64,000 nt of DNA from Pontibacter pudoricolor (GCF_010092985.1 NZ_CP048106.1:1612001-1676000), one strand, 5' to 3'; shown: positions 34,592 through 43,038, numbered from the stretch's first letter. Program-made: numbers and translations. Notes: generated by a model from the sequence alone, not told the origin.

Positions 34592-36634
34592 CTATTTTGT
34601 TGATGCTACTCCTGGTATGTTTTGTTTCTTTTTACCGGTCGAGAACTTGATCGGTACGTTGGATCCTTTTGGAGATACCCGGATGTAGCCTTGCATTTCC
34701 TGGTGCAGCGCAGAGCAGAAGTCTGTGCAGTAGAACGGGAACACACCGGCTTTCTTAGCTACCCATTTTAGGGTTTGTGTCGCGCCTGGCATGATCAGCG
34801 TTTCGGCGTTATTAGCACCCATCACGGCAAATCCGTGCGGCACATCCCAGTCCTGCTCCAGGTTAGTCACGTGGAAGTAAACTGTATCTCCTACCTGTAT
34901 GCCCTCAATGTTGTCCGGGGTCATGTGGCTTCGGATAGCTGTCATTTTCACGCGCACTCTGTTCTTGCTTTCGCGGGTAACACTTACTTCTGCTTCTTTC
35001 TTCACAGCATGCGGGTGTTTGTTCTCATCCAGCTTGTAGAACTTGGTGCTGTTTGGTGCTACTTTGCTGGCAACTATAGCTTGTGCATAGTGCGGTTCGG
35101 CTACAGTCGGGAAGTCAAGCAGCATCTTCATTTTCTCACCGGAGATATCGATCAGCTGTGCAGAGTGTGCCAGTTCAGGGCCAGTTGGCAGGTAGCGGTC
35201 TTTTGTAATTTTGTTCATTGCTACCAGGTACTTGCCATGCGGCTCTTTTGTATCACCACCCGGGATCATTAAGTGACCAACTGAGTAATAAACCGGCATT
35301 CTGTCTACAACCTGAAGATCATTTAACTTCCATTTCACAATCTCGGAAGACACGAACATAGAAGTATAAGCGTTGCCTTTACCATCGAACTCAGTGTGCA
35401 ATGGTCCTAAGCCCGGCTCTTTCACTTCACCTTTCAGTACAGACTCGTACTTCAGCACCGGAATACCGTTTTTCTCGCCGTCAAACTGTTTGTTTTTAAT
35501 GGCATCCTGCATTTTAGCAAAAGAGAACACCGGAATAGCTGAAGCAAGCTTACCACTCACTACCATGTACTCACCGCTTGGGTCTACGTCGATACCGTGT
35601 GGTGATTTAGGAGCTGGCAACAGATACATCATACCTGGGCACTCTTCTGGTAACAGGTAACGCACTTTCTTCTTCACAGTAGATTTTGCTACGTGTGAGT
35701 TCTCATCCATTTTATTGTGGTAGTAGTTAGCCGGCATTTCGCGCGCTTTGCCTTCTTTGGCATATTTAGCTGCTAATTTCCAGTTCACGGCTGCCAGGTA
35801 GTCTCTGTCGTTCTGAGAGGCACCTACTTCTTTTAAAGTACCGGCTTTTTCAGAGTTGTAAGTTGTAAAGAATACCCAGTCTTCAGAAGGGCCTTTGCCA
35901 CCGTTCGCTAAGTCGTAGTCGAAACCAGGAACCAGGATCTGGAAATCCAGGTCCATGTCGCCTTTCTCAGGGTCTACTTTAATAAAGGAGATGGAACCGC
36001 GGAATTCTTCTTCATACTTGTCCAGGCTCACGTCGCCTGTACCACCTTTCATATCCAGCGGAACAGAGAAACGTGTACCGGCAATTACGTACTCGTTGTT
36101 GTTGGTTGGGTATGGAGAGCAGTGGTTACCTGCAGAGTTCGGAAGCTCCATCACCTCAACTGTTTCAAACGTTTTCAGGTCGATGCGGGCTACACGTGGC
36201 GTGTTGTTACCGTTCACGAACAACCAGCGTCCGTCTGTCTGGCCATCCGTACGGGATAGTTTCGGGTGGTGCAAGTCGTCCCAAGGCACAAAACCATGAG
36301 AAGTCATCAACATCGCCTTAGACTCTTCGCTGTAGCCATAGCCGTTCTCAGGGAACTGAGAGAAAACAGGGATGATTTTCAGCAAGCGACCGGAAGGAAG
36401 ACCATAGACAGAAACCTGTCCGTTAAAGCCGCCTGACAGGAAAGAATAAAGTTCATCGTGCTTGCCTGGCGCTACATACACTGCTTGTGCTGCATCAGAA
36501 GAAACTGCTTCGGATGATCCGCTGGCACCACCTTCTGTTTTGCTACATCCCTGTAGCATAGTACCAGCTGCAACCGCCATTAGCAGGGCAGCTTTTGGTA
36601 CTAGTTTTTTCAATTTAAAAATTGAAGTATCCAT
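34592..36634 (-). CDS. nosZ: Nitrous oxide reductase, clade II, right copy
   Basis: A 680-residue clade II NosZ with a Sec/lipoprotein-like leader ending TMLQGC. The CuZ histidine segments of the left copy are all kept (DDLHHPK, AGNHCSPY, SPHGIDV, GPLHTEFD, VGHLMIPGGD, AEPHYAQ), and the CuA motif is at C636, C640 onward (YCTDFCSALHQEMQG). Leader and C-terminal tail differ most between copies, which could mean different anchoring. Both copies therefore look catalytically intact. The upstream cytochrome gene is 29 bases away. Confidence 0.97.
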   Translation of the reverse strand: MDTSIFKLKKLVPKAALLMAVAAGTMLQGCSKTEGGASGSSEAVSSDAAQAVYVAPGKHDELYSFLSGGFNGQVSVYGLPSGRLLKIIPVFSQFPENGYGYSEESKAMLMTSHGFVPWDDLHHPKLSRTDGQTDGRWLFVNGNNTPRVARIDLKTFETVEVMELPNSAGNHCSPYPTNNNEYVIAGTRFSVPLDMKGGTGDVSLDKYEEEFRGSISFIKVDPEKGDMDLDFQILVPGFDYDLANGGKGPSEDWVFFTTYNSEKAGTLKEVGASQNDRDYLAAVNWKLAAKYAKEGKAREMPANYYHNKMDENSHVAKSTVKKKVRYLLPEECPGMMYLLPAPKSPHGIDVDPSGEYMVVSGKLASAIPVFSFAKMQDAIKNKQFDGEKNGIPVLKYESVLKGEVKEPGLGPLHTEFDGKGNAYTSMFVSSEIVKWKLNDLQVVDRMPVYYSVGHLMIPGGDTKEPHGKYLVAMNKITKDRYLPTGPELAHSAQLIDISGEKMKMLLDFPTVAEPHYAQAIVASKVAPNSTKFYKLDENKHPHAVKKEAEVSVTRESKNRVRVKMTAIRSHMTPDNIEGIQVGDTVYFHVTNLEQDWDVPHGFAVMGANNAETLIMPGATQTLKWVAKKAGVFPFYCTDFCSALHQEMQGYIRVSPKGSNVPIKFSTGKKKQNIPGVASTK

Positions 36635-36663
36635 CTTAATTATGGTTTTGAATTTAAATGCTC

Positions 36664-37200
36664 TTAGCTGTTTTTGTCATTCTGTCTCAGGAATTCCAAA
36701 ATGGCTCTGGCATCCTGCTCGGTCACGTTCTGGTTGGTCATCTGGGTTAAGTGCTCAGCCAGCAGTTTTTTTGCTTCCGGATCTTTCTTGGTCATTTCCT
36801 CAGGGTTAATGATCATGTTCATTACCCATTCCGGCTGACGACGTTCAGTAACTCCTGCAAGGCCTGGTCCTACTACTTTCTGGTCAGATAGCTGGTGGCA
36901 GGCAGAGCATTTTCCTTCGAAAATAGACTTACCGTTATCAGCTAAAGCCTGGTCAATATCGGCTCCTACTTCTACTGTTGTAACAGGGCCTATTCCTTTG
37001 CCATTATCTTCAGCAGGGGCAGCTGGAGCTTCGTGTGCCAAACCACTTTCTGATTCATTTTCTACAGCAGCAGTTTCGGCTTCACCTGATGAGCAGCTGA
37101 AAAGTAATGTACCACTAAATAGAGCTACAGCTCCCATCTTCATAGCTCTCAACAATTGGCCATTCAGCAGACTTTGGAATGTTTTACTCTGATTTTTCAT
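36664..37200 (-). CDS. Monoheme cytochrome c lipoprotein, right copy
   Basis: A 178-residue lipoprotein (lipobox LLFSC, C36) with an Ala/Glu-rich linker and a c-type heme motif CSACH at 98-102. The C-terminal half is almost the same as in the left copy, while the signal peptide and linker diverge. It opens the right nos operon, which has a recognisable promoter with a -41 dyad. Confidence 0.9.
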   Translation of the reverse strand: MKNQSKTFQSLLNGQLLRAMKMGAVALFSGTLLFSCSSGEAETAAVENESESGLAHEAPAAPAEDNGKGIGPVTTVEVGADIDQALADNGKSIFEGKCSACHQLSDQKVVGPGLAGVTERRQPEWVMNMIINPEEMTKKDPEAKKLLAEHLTQMTNQNVTEQDARAILEFLRQNDKNS

Positions 37201-37253
37201 CTTTTTGATTTTAGTGTAAGCGTTTAACTATAAGTTGGTGATTGTTTACAGAA

Positions 37254-37261
37254 CAAAAGTA
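37254..37261 (-). promoter_or_regulatory. -7 box (TACTTTTG) of the right nos operon
   Basis: An exact TAnnTTTG match on the minus strand, 54 bases before the cytochrome start. No -33 TTTG is at the usual distance; a dyad occupies that area. Confidence 0.6.
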
Positions 37262-37277
37262 TGTCTGATACTCCCGA

Positions 37278-37305
37278 TATTAAAAGACCTTTATCTCTTT
37301 TAATA
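37278..37305. promoter_or_regulatory. Perfect dyad operator (TATTAAAAGA-N8-TCTTTTAATA)
   Basis: 10-bp perfect arms (37278-37287 and 37296-37305) with an 8-base spacer. The centre is about 41 bases from the expected transcription start, the standard position of a class II activator. It resembles the dyad at 14775-14800 upstream of ric. Confidence 0.65.
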
Positions 37306-37319
37306 ATGACATTTATCAT
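37306..37319. promoter_or_regulatory. Possible CRP/FNR-type half-matched site (ATGAC-ATTT-ATCAT)
   Basis: Immediately beyond the dyad. Arms match in 4 of 5 positions with a 4-base spacer, similar in layout to the sites at 14974 and 22148. Confidence 0.35.
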
Positions 37320-37496
37320 CTTTCAGAGATATTTAACAGGTTACAAATGCTTCGGAAGGCAACCAGCGCTTAAAAGGCCTGTTGCGGAGTAATAGCGTTG
37401 CGTTGTTTGAGGCTATTTATCCGGATTCGTAAACTTTAAAAGTCAGTATCCGTTTTTTTATAGCAATTACACTTAACTATAAACCAGAAGATAACT

Positions 37497-37778
37497 ATGG
37501 AAGCACAAGAATTAAAAAACAAAGCAGACAGAATGAACCCGGAGCACAGAGAAGGCCCGGTAGCCAGAACCATTGAAGAATATACTGCCAAATTACCATC
37601 AGATCTTTTCTTATGGGCAGCACTGGGATCAATGGCGGTTTCTGCTACTTTAAAGATTATGAAAAAAGATGATGAAGCCTTATTTGTTGGTCAGTGGCCG
37701 GCTCCTTTCCTTTTACTGGGTGTGTATAATAAGCTTGTAAAAGTTGAGGGCCATGACAAGAAAGACAAAGGCAGATAA
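37497..37778 (+). CDS. Small conserved-looking protein with a hydrophobic hairpin, unknown
   Basis: A 93-residue protein with a polar N-terminal third (ending RTIEEYTAKLPSD), two short hydrophobic segments (LFLWAALGSMAVSA and QWPAPFLLLGVYNKLV) and a lysine-rich tail. It is probably membrane-associated. No family is recognised. It diverges from the right nos operon and ends at an exceptionally long hairpin terminator. Confidence 0.7.
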   Translation: MEAQELKNKADRMNPEHREGPVARTIEEYTAKLPSDLFLWAALGSMAVSATLKIMKKDDEALFVGQWPAPFLLLGVYNKLVKVEGHDKKDKGR

Positions 37779-37825
37779 GCTGTTTGTTCTTATAGTTACA
37801 AAACCACAAATTATAGTGTGCGGCG

Positions 37826-37875
37826 TAACAAATCAAAAGCCCCGGTCATAACTGACCGGGGCTTTTGATTTGTTA
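37826..37875. terminator. Long perfect hairpin terminator (23-bp stem)
   Basis: Perfect 23-bp arms, 37826-37848 and 37853-37875, with a TAAC loop and a GC-rich core. It separates the convergent 93-aa gene and hsp20. Confidence 0.9.
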
Positions 37876-37930
37876 GTACCCTTAAGGTTACTTTACATAA
37901 AAACTATACTATAGCACTGATAACTATAGT

Positions 37931-38395
37931 TTACTCTACATTAATGCGCTTTTTCTTCTGAACGGCCTGCTCTGCTTTCGGTACTCTTATATGCAGCACA
38001 CCATTATCGTATTGCGCTTTAATGTTATCGGCTTTTATAGTTTCAGGTAAGCGGAAAGAGCGGCTGAACGAACTATAGTTGTATTCGCGGCGCTTATAGT
38101 TGTCTTTGTCCTCTTTAAAGTTTTCCTCTTTCTCACAACTGATCGAGATCATGTGTTCATCGATCTCAATGTTGAAGTCGTCGCGTTTCATGCCGGGCAC
38201 AGCCAGGTCGATGGAATATTCCTTGTCTGTTTCGCTGATGTTGGCGGCAGGCAAATTGGCATTGCCCATACGGCTCATGTGCATCGGCATCAGGAACATG
38301 TCATCGTCGAACATACGGTCTATGTCGGTAAAGAAATTTGAGAACATACTGCGTTGAGCCGGTTTGTTCTCCTCTCTTCTTGTCATTGATTTCAT
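37931..38395 (-). CDS. Hsp20/alpha-crystallin small heat-shock protein
   Basis: A 154-residue ATP-independent chaperone. It has the alpha-crystallin domain from about residue 45 (PAANISETDKEYSIDLAVPG) through GVLHIRVPK, and a C-terminal tail with a KKRINVE motif. The Met-rich segment MFLMPMHMSRMG precedes the domain. Its stop lies in an AACTATAGTT copy. Single gene. Confidence 0.94.
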   Translation of the reverse strand: MKSMTRREENKPAQRSMFSNFFTDIDRMFDDDMFLMPMHMSRMGNANLPAANISETDKEYSIDLAVPGMKRDDFNIEIDEHMISISCEKEENFKEDKDNYKRREYNYSSFSRSFRLPETIKADNIKAQYDNGVLHIRVPKAEQAVQKKKRINVE

Positions 38396-38740
38396 TTCAC
38401 CTCCTTTTTTAGCTTACATAATTTAATACTATAGTTATAGCTAATACATAATTCTATACGATCTCATTTACAAGTTGTTAAGTATTAGCTTAACCAATAT
38501 AGCCGGTCCCAAAGTATAGCTGGATTATGATCTGTCCTTGCTGCACGCACATTAACTATAGCTCATCCTTAAACCTGGTCTGGTAGCTAAAAAATCCGAA
38601 GTTATAGTTGGAATAGCCGCTTAAACCTCCTCGTGTCCGTATAGGTAAAGATGCTAAAATCAGTTACGATACATAAGTAGCGTTGCATTTAAAAGCATAC
38701 CCATGTAGTATAAGTCTTAACCTTCTTACCCAAGCTATTT
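38396..38740. other. Intergenic region without a visible gene
   Basis: AT-rich DNA upstream of leftward hsp20 and rightward YbhB-type gene with several CTATAGTT-type motifs. No convincing ORF or promoter consensus. Confidence 0.55.
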
Positions 38741-39196
38741 ATGGAACCGGTCAAGCCTGTTAAAATCCATCTTAAAAGTTCTGCCTTCGATGCCGGCGAA
38801 ACTATACCGGAACAGTATACCTGCGACGGAGACGACGTAAACCCCGGGTTGGAATTAGATAATATTCCTGCAGCAACCGTGAGCCTGGCTATATTGATGG
38901 AAGACCCGGATGCACCCTCCGGAACCTGGACACACTGGCTTGCCTGGAACATTCCGCCCAGCCAAACTATAGAGGAGAACAGCGCAGAGGGTGTATTGGG
39001 CAAAAACGATTTCGGCACTATACTGTACCAGGGCCCATGCCCTCCTATGGGCACACACCGTTACTTTTTCAGGGTGTATGCGCTTGATATAAAACTGGAT
39101 TTACCGGCAGGCAGCACACGCGAACAAATGCTTAAAGCCCTGGAATTTCATGTAATAGGGTCAGGAGAATTGATGGGCCTTTACAGTAAGAAGTAA
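38741..39196 (+). CDS. YbhB/YbcL family Raf kinase inhibitor-like protein
   Basis: A 151-residue PEBP-fold protein. Family landmarks are IPEQYTCDGDDVNPGL near residue 20, LAILMEDPDAPSGTWTHWLAWN near 50, and GPCPPMGTHRYFFRVYALD near 95. It probably binds anionic ligands or membrane phospholipid head groups; its physiological role is unknown. No signal peptide. It stands alone. Confidence 0.93.
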   Translation: MEPVKPVKIHLKSSAFDAGETIPEQYTCDGDDVNPGLELDNIPAATVSLAILMEDPDAPSGTWTHWLAWNIPPSQTIEENSAEGVLGKNDFGTILYQGPCPPMGTHRYFFRVYALDIKLDLPAGSTREQMLKALEFHVIGSGELMGLYSKK

Positions 39197-39380
39197 AAGT
39201 ATTGAGCCAACTGACAAAACTACAGTTTAGTAACTAGTTATAAATGTTTTACTTTATAATTAAATAACTATTTACCTATATTTTTTTGGCATAAAATATG
39301 TATCTTGTGTTGCAGCCTAGCTTCGGATAGCTGTAGTGCCAGTTCAATAAAATTCACAATTCCTTATAACCTGCCGGTTT

Positions 39381-39824
39381 ATGCTAATGGAAGAGGTATC
39401 TGCTTATATAGAGTTCAGGATGGATGCTGATAAGAAACTGCTGTATGGCAAATGGCTGCGCGATGTAAACAATAATGAATACATGGCCGGTCTTAAGCAG
39501 ACCTATAGTCTGATAAGCAGCAACAATATAGTACGTTGGGTTCAGAACAGCGAACAACTGCGGCCACGCACCCTGGCAGACCAGAAATGGGTGGCCGAGG
39601 AATTTGCGCTCCTGCTTTCCTTAAGCTCTATTAAATATATAGCTATAGTCGTGCTGCCCGAATCGGCTCATTATAATGTGCTACTATCGTTGCGGGAGAA
39701 AGCATATCGTATATTTGGTAAAAATAAATGTATAGAGCTTTTCGAAACAGAGCAGGATGCTCTTGCCTGGCTCATTCCTAACCTGCAGTTTTACCGTCTG
39801 CCATCAACTATACATACGATCTAA
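39381..39824 (+). CDS. SpoIIAA/STAS-like protein, paralogue 1
   Basis: A 147-residue soluble protein. Its order of motifs, LLYGKW near residue 20, a mid-section LRPRTLADQKWVAEEFALLL, IKYIAIVVLPES, and a closing ELFETEQDALAWLIP, is shared with proteins at 46282-46698 and 47722-48147. This looks like a SpoIIAA-like/STAS-type single domain, often annotated as hypothetical in Hymenobacteraceae. No catalytic residue is apparent. It is followed by the orphan HTH at 39988. Confidence 0.65.
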   Translation: MLMEEVSAYIEFRMDADKKLLYGKWLRDVNNNEYMAGLKQTYSLISSNNIVRWVQNSEQLRPRTLADQKWVAEEFALLLSLSSIKYIAIVVLPESAHYNVLLSLREKAYRIFGKNKCIELFETEQDALAWLIPNLQFYRLPSTIHTI

Positions 39825-39987
39825 ACTATAGTTTCTTACATCTTTACGTTTGTAATACGCCATTATAGTAAGCCGGAATCAGGACCAGTTTCAGTGCAAA
39901 AAATCATCAAAAGTGAGTATTGCGCTTGGTATAATTTAAGCTCATATTTATAATTCTGTATAAAATGAATTTGCAGGAGCTTACCGT

Positions 39988-40197
39988 ATGGAAAGACATG
40001 TACAAATATTAAGTGACCGGGAGCGCAAGGTGCTTGCTTTATTGGCAGATGGCTATTCAGAAGCTAAAATAAGTTCTAAGATGCACATCTCGGAGCAAAC
40101 CGTCCGCAAGCACATCCGCAACATGCTTGTAAAGCAAGGGTTTGTCAGCCCTTACCAGCTTATAAACTGGGCCTACAAAGAGGCTGTTATATCTTAA
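39988..40197 (+). CDS. Stand-alone LuxR-type HTH protein, 69 aa
   Basis: A 69-residue protein consisting almost entirely of a GerE/LuxR DNA-binding domain (LSDRERKVLALLADGYSE, ISEQTVRKHIRNMLVK). No receiver or sensor domain is attached. An AGGAG Shine-Dalgarno-like sequence lies 8 bases before the ATG, unusual in this phylum. It probably works as a small DNA-binding regulator or with a partner, but targets are unknown. Confidence 0.8.
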   Translation: MERHVQILSDRERKVLALLADGYSEAKISSKMHISEQTVRKHIRNMLVKQGFVSPYQLINWAYKEAVIS

Positions 40198-40279
40198 AGA
40201 GATTAGAAGTTAAAGTTTAGATTATTTGAAAGACCATGCGGGGTGACATTGTTACCTCGCATTTTTATTACAGGCACTT

Positions 40280-40993
40280 TTAGATCAGGTCGAAGGCGCG
40301 GGCGTATTGGGTAAGCTCAAAGAAAGAGCTGGTCCCAAGCTTCTTTTTAAGGTTACGGCGATGCGTTTCTACCGTAGATACGGAAATAAAAAGTTCTTCT
40401 GCGCTTTCGGAGGCGCTTTTACCCAGCGAGATATGCTTCAGAATTTGGCGTTCCCTCTCCGAAAGCCTGCCATAGCGGTTATAGTTTTTGCGAAGGAAAA
40501 TATTCTCTTCGAGCAGGCGGGCCACTTTCGAGGTAACATGGTGCAGCGGGTCTATCGGGAAAGCAAGGGCTATAGTTAGCAACACCTTCCCTTCATCGTC
40601 GCGCATCAGTATTTTTAAAGTTGTAAGGTGCCAGGCCCAGGAATGGTCTTTGGAAGCGCGAACTTGCTGAAAAAGCGAAGCAATCTCATCATCACTGTTC
40701 TTATTGATCAGGTCTGTCACTTTTGCTATTTGCTCCGGGCTATCCTCCGGGTTAAAGAACCTTGCATGGTACTCCTCCCCCATTTCCCTAATCTGCTCCA
40801 GTGTAAAGCCTAACTCTCTGGTACCGCGCGGCGACATATACTCCACCGTCATGCCTTTCTGAAAGTTAAGGACAATGACGACTGCCGGAAGATCATTGGC
40901 CACAGCAGCAACTTCAGAGATCTTTTGCTGAATGCGTTCTTCGAGCGTCATCTCTTTATTATTGGTAGATGGTAAAGAAACAATTTGCTTCAT
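40280..40993 (-). CDS. PAS-like sensor fused to LuxR HTH transcriptional regulator
   Basis: A 237-residue regulator. Residues about 40-150 look like a PAS domain (VEYMSPRGTRELGFTLEQI, FFNPEDSPEQIAKV), typical of Bacteroidota one-component regulators. The C-terminus is a LuxR-type HTH (LSERERQILKHISLGKSAS, VSTVETHRRNLKKKLG). No phosphoacceptor receiver is present. It converges with the small LuxR HTH gene, which ends 82 bases away. Confidence 0.88.
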   Translation of the reverse strand: MKQIVSLPSTNNKEMTLEERIQQKISEVAAVANDLPAVVIVLNFQKGMTVEYMSPRGTRELGFTLEQIREMGEEYHARFFNPEDSPEQIAKVTDLINKNSDDEIASLFQQVRASKDHSWAWHLTTLKILMRDDEGKVLLTIALAFPIDPLHHVTSKVARLLEENIFLRKNYNRYGRLSERERQILKHISLGKSASESAEELFISVSTVETHRRNLKKKLGTSSFFELTQYARAFDLI

Positions 40994-41340
40994 ATGTGAT
41001 TAATAACAAATAAATATACTATATATTATATTTAATTTAAACTTTACCGTGAAATAAATTACGAACTATACCACTTAGAGATCACAAATACTCAGAAGTA
41101 GGTATTCCTATTCTTTATAAATCTCCTGACCTTTGGTATCTCCGGGGCATCCCAACTATGAAAAATAATTAATAAATCACTGTATTTCAGAAGAGTAGCA
41201 TGTAACTATAAAAAAAGGCCTTTTTTATAATGGCTATTTACATTCCAGAAAACATATATAACGTTATTAATATATTTTAGTATAAGTACCTGTTTACCAC
41301 CAACTCCTAACAGTATCACCCTTAAAAAAACCCTCTGCGC
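40994..41340. other. AT-rich divergent intergenic region
   Basis: Very AT-rich between the leftward PAS-LuxR gene and the rightward outer-membrane-type gene. It must hold promoters for both; no clear consensus found. Confidence 0.55.
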
Positions 41341-42219
41341 ATGAAACACCTGTTTACCACCCTGTTATGCTGCCTCTCCGCTGGAGTTTGTGTAGCGCAA
41401 AATGATCCTGCTTCGTCTCCAATTCTTTCAGTTGATTCGACCACAACTATACAGACTGCGTTGCCAAACAGCGCTCCTGTTGCCACCACACCTGAGGTGA
41501 ATGAGGTCTTTCGTAAGAATGGAATTAAAATGAACCTGTCTTCGCTGGCTTTCAGCAACTATAGTTTCAGTTATGAGCGCGCTATCGCCCGCAAAATAAC
41601 ATTGGTTGGTGGCTACAGCTTTCTTCCGGAAACCAAACTGAGCGACATTCCGCTGGTAGATAAAGGAATTAAGTTTGCTGATCTGGATGAAGAAGGTGAA
41701 GAGGGCGACGAGATTGGCAAGATCCTGGATGAGGCTAACTTTTCATCTAATGCCATTACTGGTGAGGTTCGCTTCTATACAGGTAAAAAGCCGGGCGCAA
41801 GAGGCTTTTATGCATCGCTTTACGGGCGCTATACAACCATGAACCTTACGCATTTATATGTGTATGAAGGGGATGCAGGTCTGGAATACGACCTACCGAT
41901 CAATGCCAAGCTCACAGGTTTTGGTGGCGGGGTAATGCTGGGTGCTCAGTGGCTGATAGCAAAACGCGTTACCTTCGACTGGTATATAGTTGGTGGCCAC
42001 TATGGTAAAATGAAAGGCGACTTTACTGCCAAAACAGACCTGAGCACTATGCCGCAGGAAGATAAGGCCGAACTGGAAAGAGAGATTGAAGACGTAGCCA
42101 GCAACGGCGACAGAAAATACTTAGACGCTACCATAAACGACAACGGTATGTTTGGTAAATTAAATGCCCCGTTTGGCGGACTTCGTGGTTTCGGATTTAA
42201 TTTGGGTATAGCTTTCTAG
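41341..42219 (+). CDS. Secreted beta-barrel-like protein, unknown function
   Basis: A 292-residue protein with a signal peptide (about 1-19, ending SAGVCVAQ). It contains alternating aromatic and glycine-rich segments (NYSFSYERAIARKITLVGGYS, RGFYASLYGRYTTMNL, GGVMLGAQWLI), typical of an outer-membrane beta barrel, and an acidic insert near residue 120. It resembles DUF3575-type proteins. The last segment RGFGFNLGIAF ends in an aromatic residue, as outer-membrane proteins do. A hairpin terminator follows. Confidence 0.7.
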   Translation: MKHLFTTLLCCLSAGVCVAQNDPASSPILSVDSTTTIQTALPNSAPVATTPEVNEVFRKNGIKMNLSSLAFSNYSFSYERAIARKITLVGGYSFLPETKLSDIPLVDKGIKFADLDEEGEEGDEIGKILDEANFSSNAITGEVRFYTGKKPGARGFYASLYGRYTTMNLTHLYVYEGDAGLEYDLPINAKLTGFGGGVMLGAQWLIAKRVTFDWYIVGGHYGKMKGDFTAKTDLSTMPQEDKAELEREIEDVASNGDRKYLDATINDNGMFGKLNAPFGGLRGFGFNLGIAF

Positions 42220-42295
42220 GAGATAAAAGAACCCCAAGCTTTTAGAACCTGGCACTATACTTCCGCTCTGATTTTATGCTTAAACCCTATTAGTT

Positions 42296-42330
42296 AAAGG
42301 CCACCCCACTGAGGGTGGTCTTTACTTTTT
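42296..42330 (+). terminator. Rho-independent terminator after 41341 gene
   Basis: 11-bp stem (42296-42306 with 42313-42323, one wobble) followed by a T-run. Confidence 0.8.
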
Positions 42331-42603
42331 AAGAGAATCAACTGGATGTACTGCTTATCTATACAACTATTACTCATCGAAGCGGTTTAGAATTTTATGT
42401 GCCTTTGCGTTACGCCCATGCTATGGTGTTTTCACCAGCAGGCATTGGAACCGGTTCAATGGATTGGTGGTAAAACACCATAGCCGCCAGGCTAAGCGTA
42501 GTTTTTAGAAAATTAAGCAGTTTTAATGCTCTTTTGGGCTTCCTGGTCCGAAAGCACGCTGCCTCTAACTTCCAAGTCCCCGTAGATCAGCCTTCCTTTT
42601 TAT

Positions 42604-42652
42604 GCGGACAAGGATGTCCGCTGCAGACAAAGTCTCGGACACAGCTGTCCGA
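42604..42652. repeat. Triple hairpin with GGACA/TGTCC arms
   Basis: GCGGACA-AGGA-TGTCCGC (42604-42621), a short AGAC-GTCT hairpin, and TCGGACA-CAGC-TGTCCGA (42635-42652) follow one another. The first and third arms share the GGACA core. It may be a structured RNA or repeat element. Confidence 0.5.
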
Positions 42653-42970
42653 AACAGCTTACCCTGACGGCTATGGTGAAAACACTAACAATGGCTCGTT
42701 TTTCTCCTCCATAAACTCTAAACAACTTCATTACCCGCTCAGCAGGCACACGATCTAACTCTTAGTTATAGCTCTATAGGTTCCACCAGACCACACTATC
42801 ATAACTATAGCAGATAAATTCTTTAAACTATAGTTACTGTACAGGCAACCCCTCTACTTCTTTCCTCATCTTTAGCTCAACCAATACCAAAATTCTCTCT
42901 TCTGTTCGTCCTGAAACGAGGGATGTTAGCAGGCAAAAAACTATAGTTCATCTAATTTTTAAATAGTACC

Positions 42971-43001
42971 TTGCATTACAAAGTACCTTAGAATATATTT
43001 G
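42971..43001 (+). promoter_or_regulatory. Bacteroidota-type promoter for the TonB-type receptor
   Basis: A TTG at 42971-42973 and an exact TAnnTTTG box (TATATTTG, 42994-43001) are spaced by 20 bases. The gene starts 37 bases after the -7 box. Confidence 0.6.
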
Positions 43002-43038
43002 TATCGGATTATCAATTTACACACGCCAAAATAACACT

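Larger units (their letters stand above)
42220..43038. other. Repeat- and hairpin-rich intergenic region with promoter of the TonB-type receptor
   Basis: 818 bases with no convincing gene. It contains a terminator (42296-42330), a 13-bp inverted repeat (42420-42432 with 42472-42484), three successive hairpins (42604-42652) and several CTATAGTT copies. It ends with the promoter for the receptor gene. Confidence 0.6.

Noticed and set aside
30595-37200. Second nos operon as an assembly duplication artefact
   Set aside because: The copies differ at many positions in every gene, have different tails and leaders, and different intergenic DNA.
42534-42758. 74-codon open frame on the plus strand
   Set aside because: It runs through the triple-hairpin region and has no credible start context or domain.
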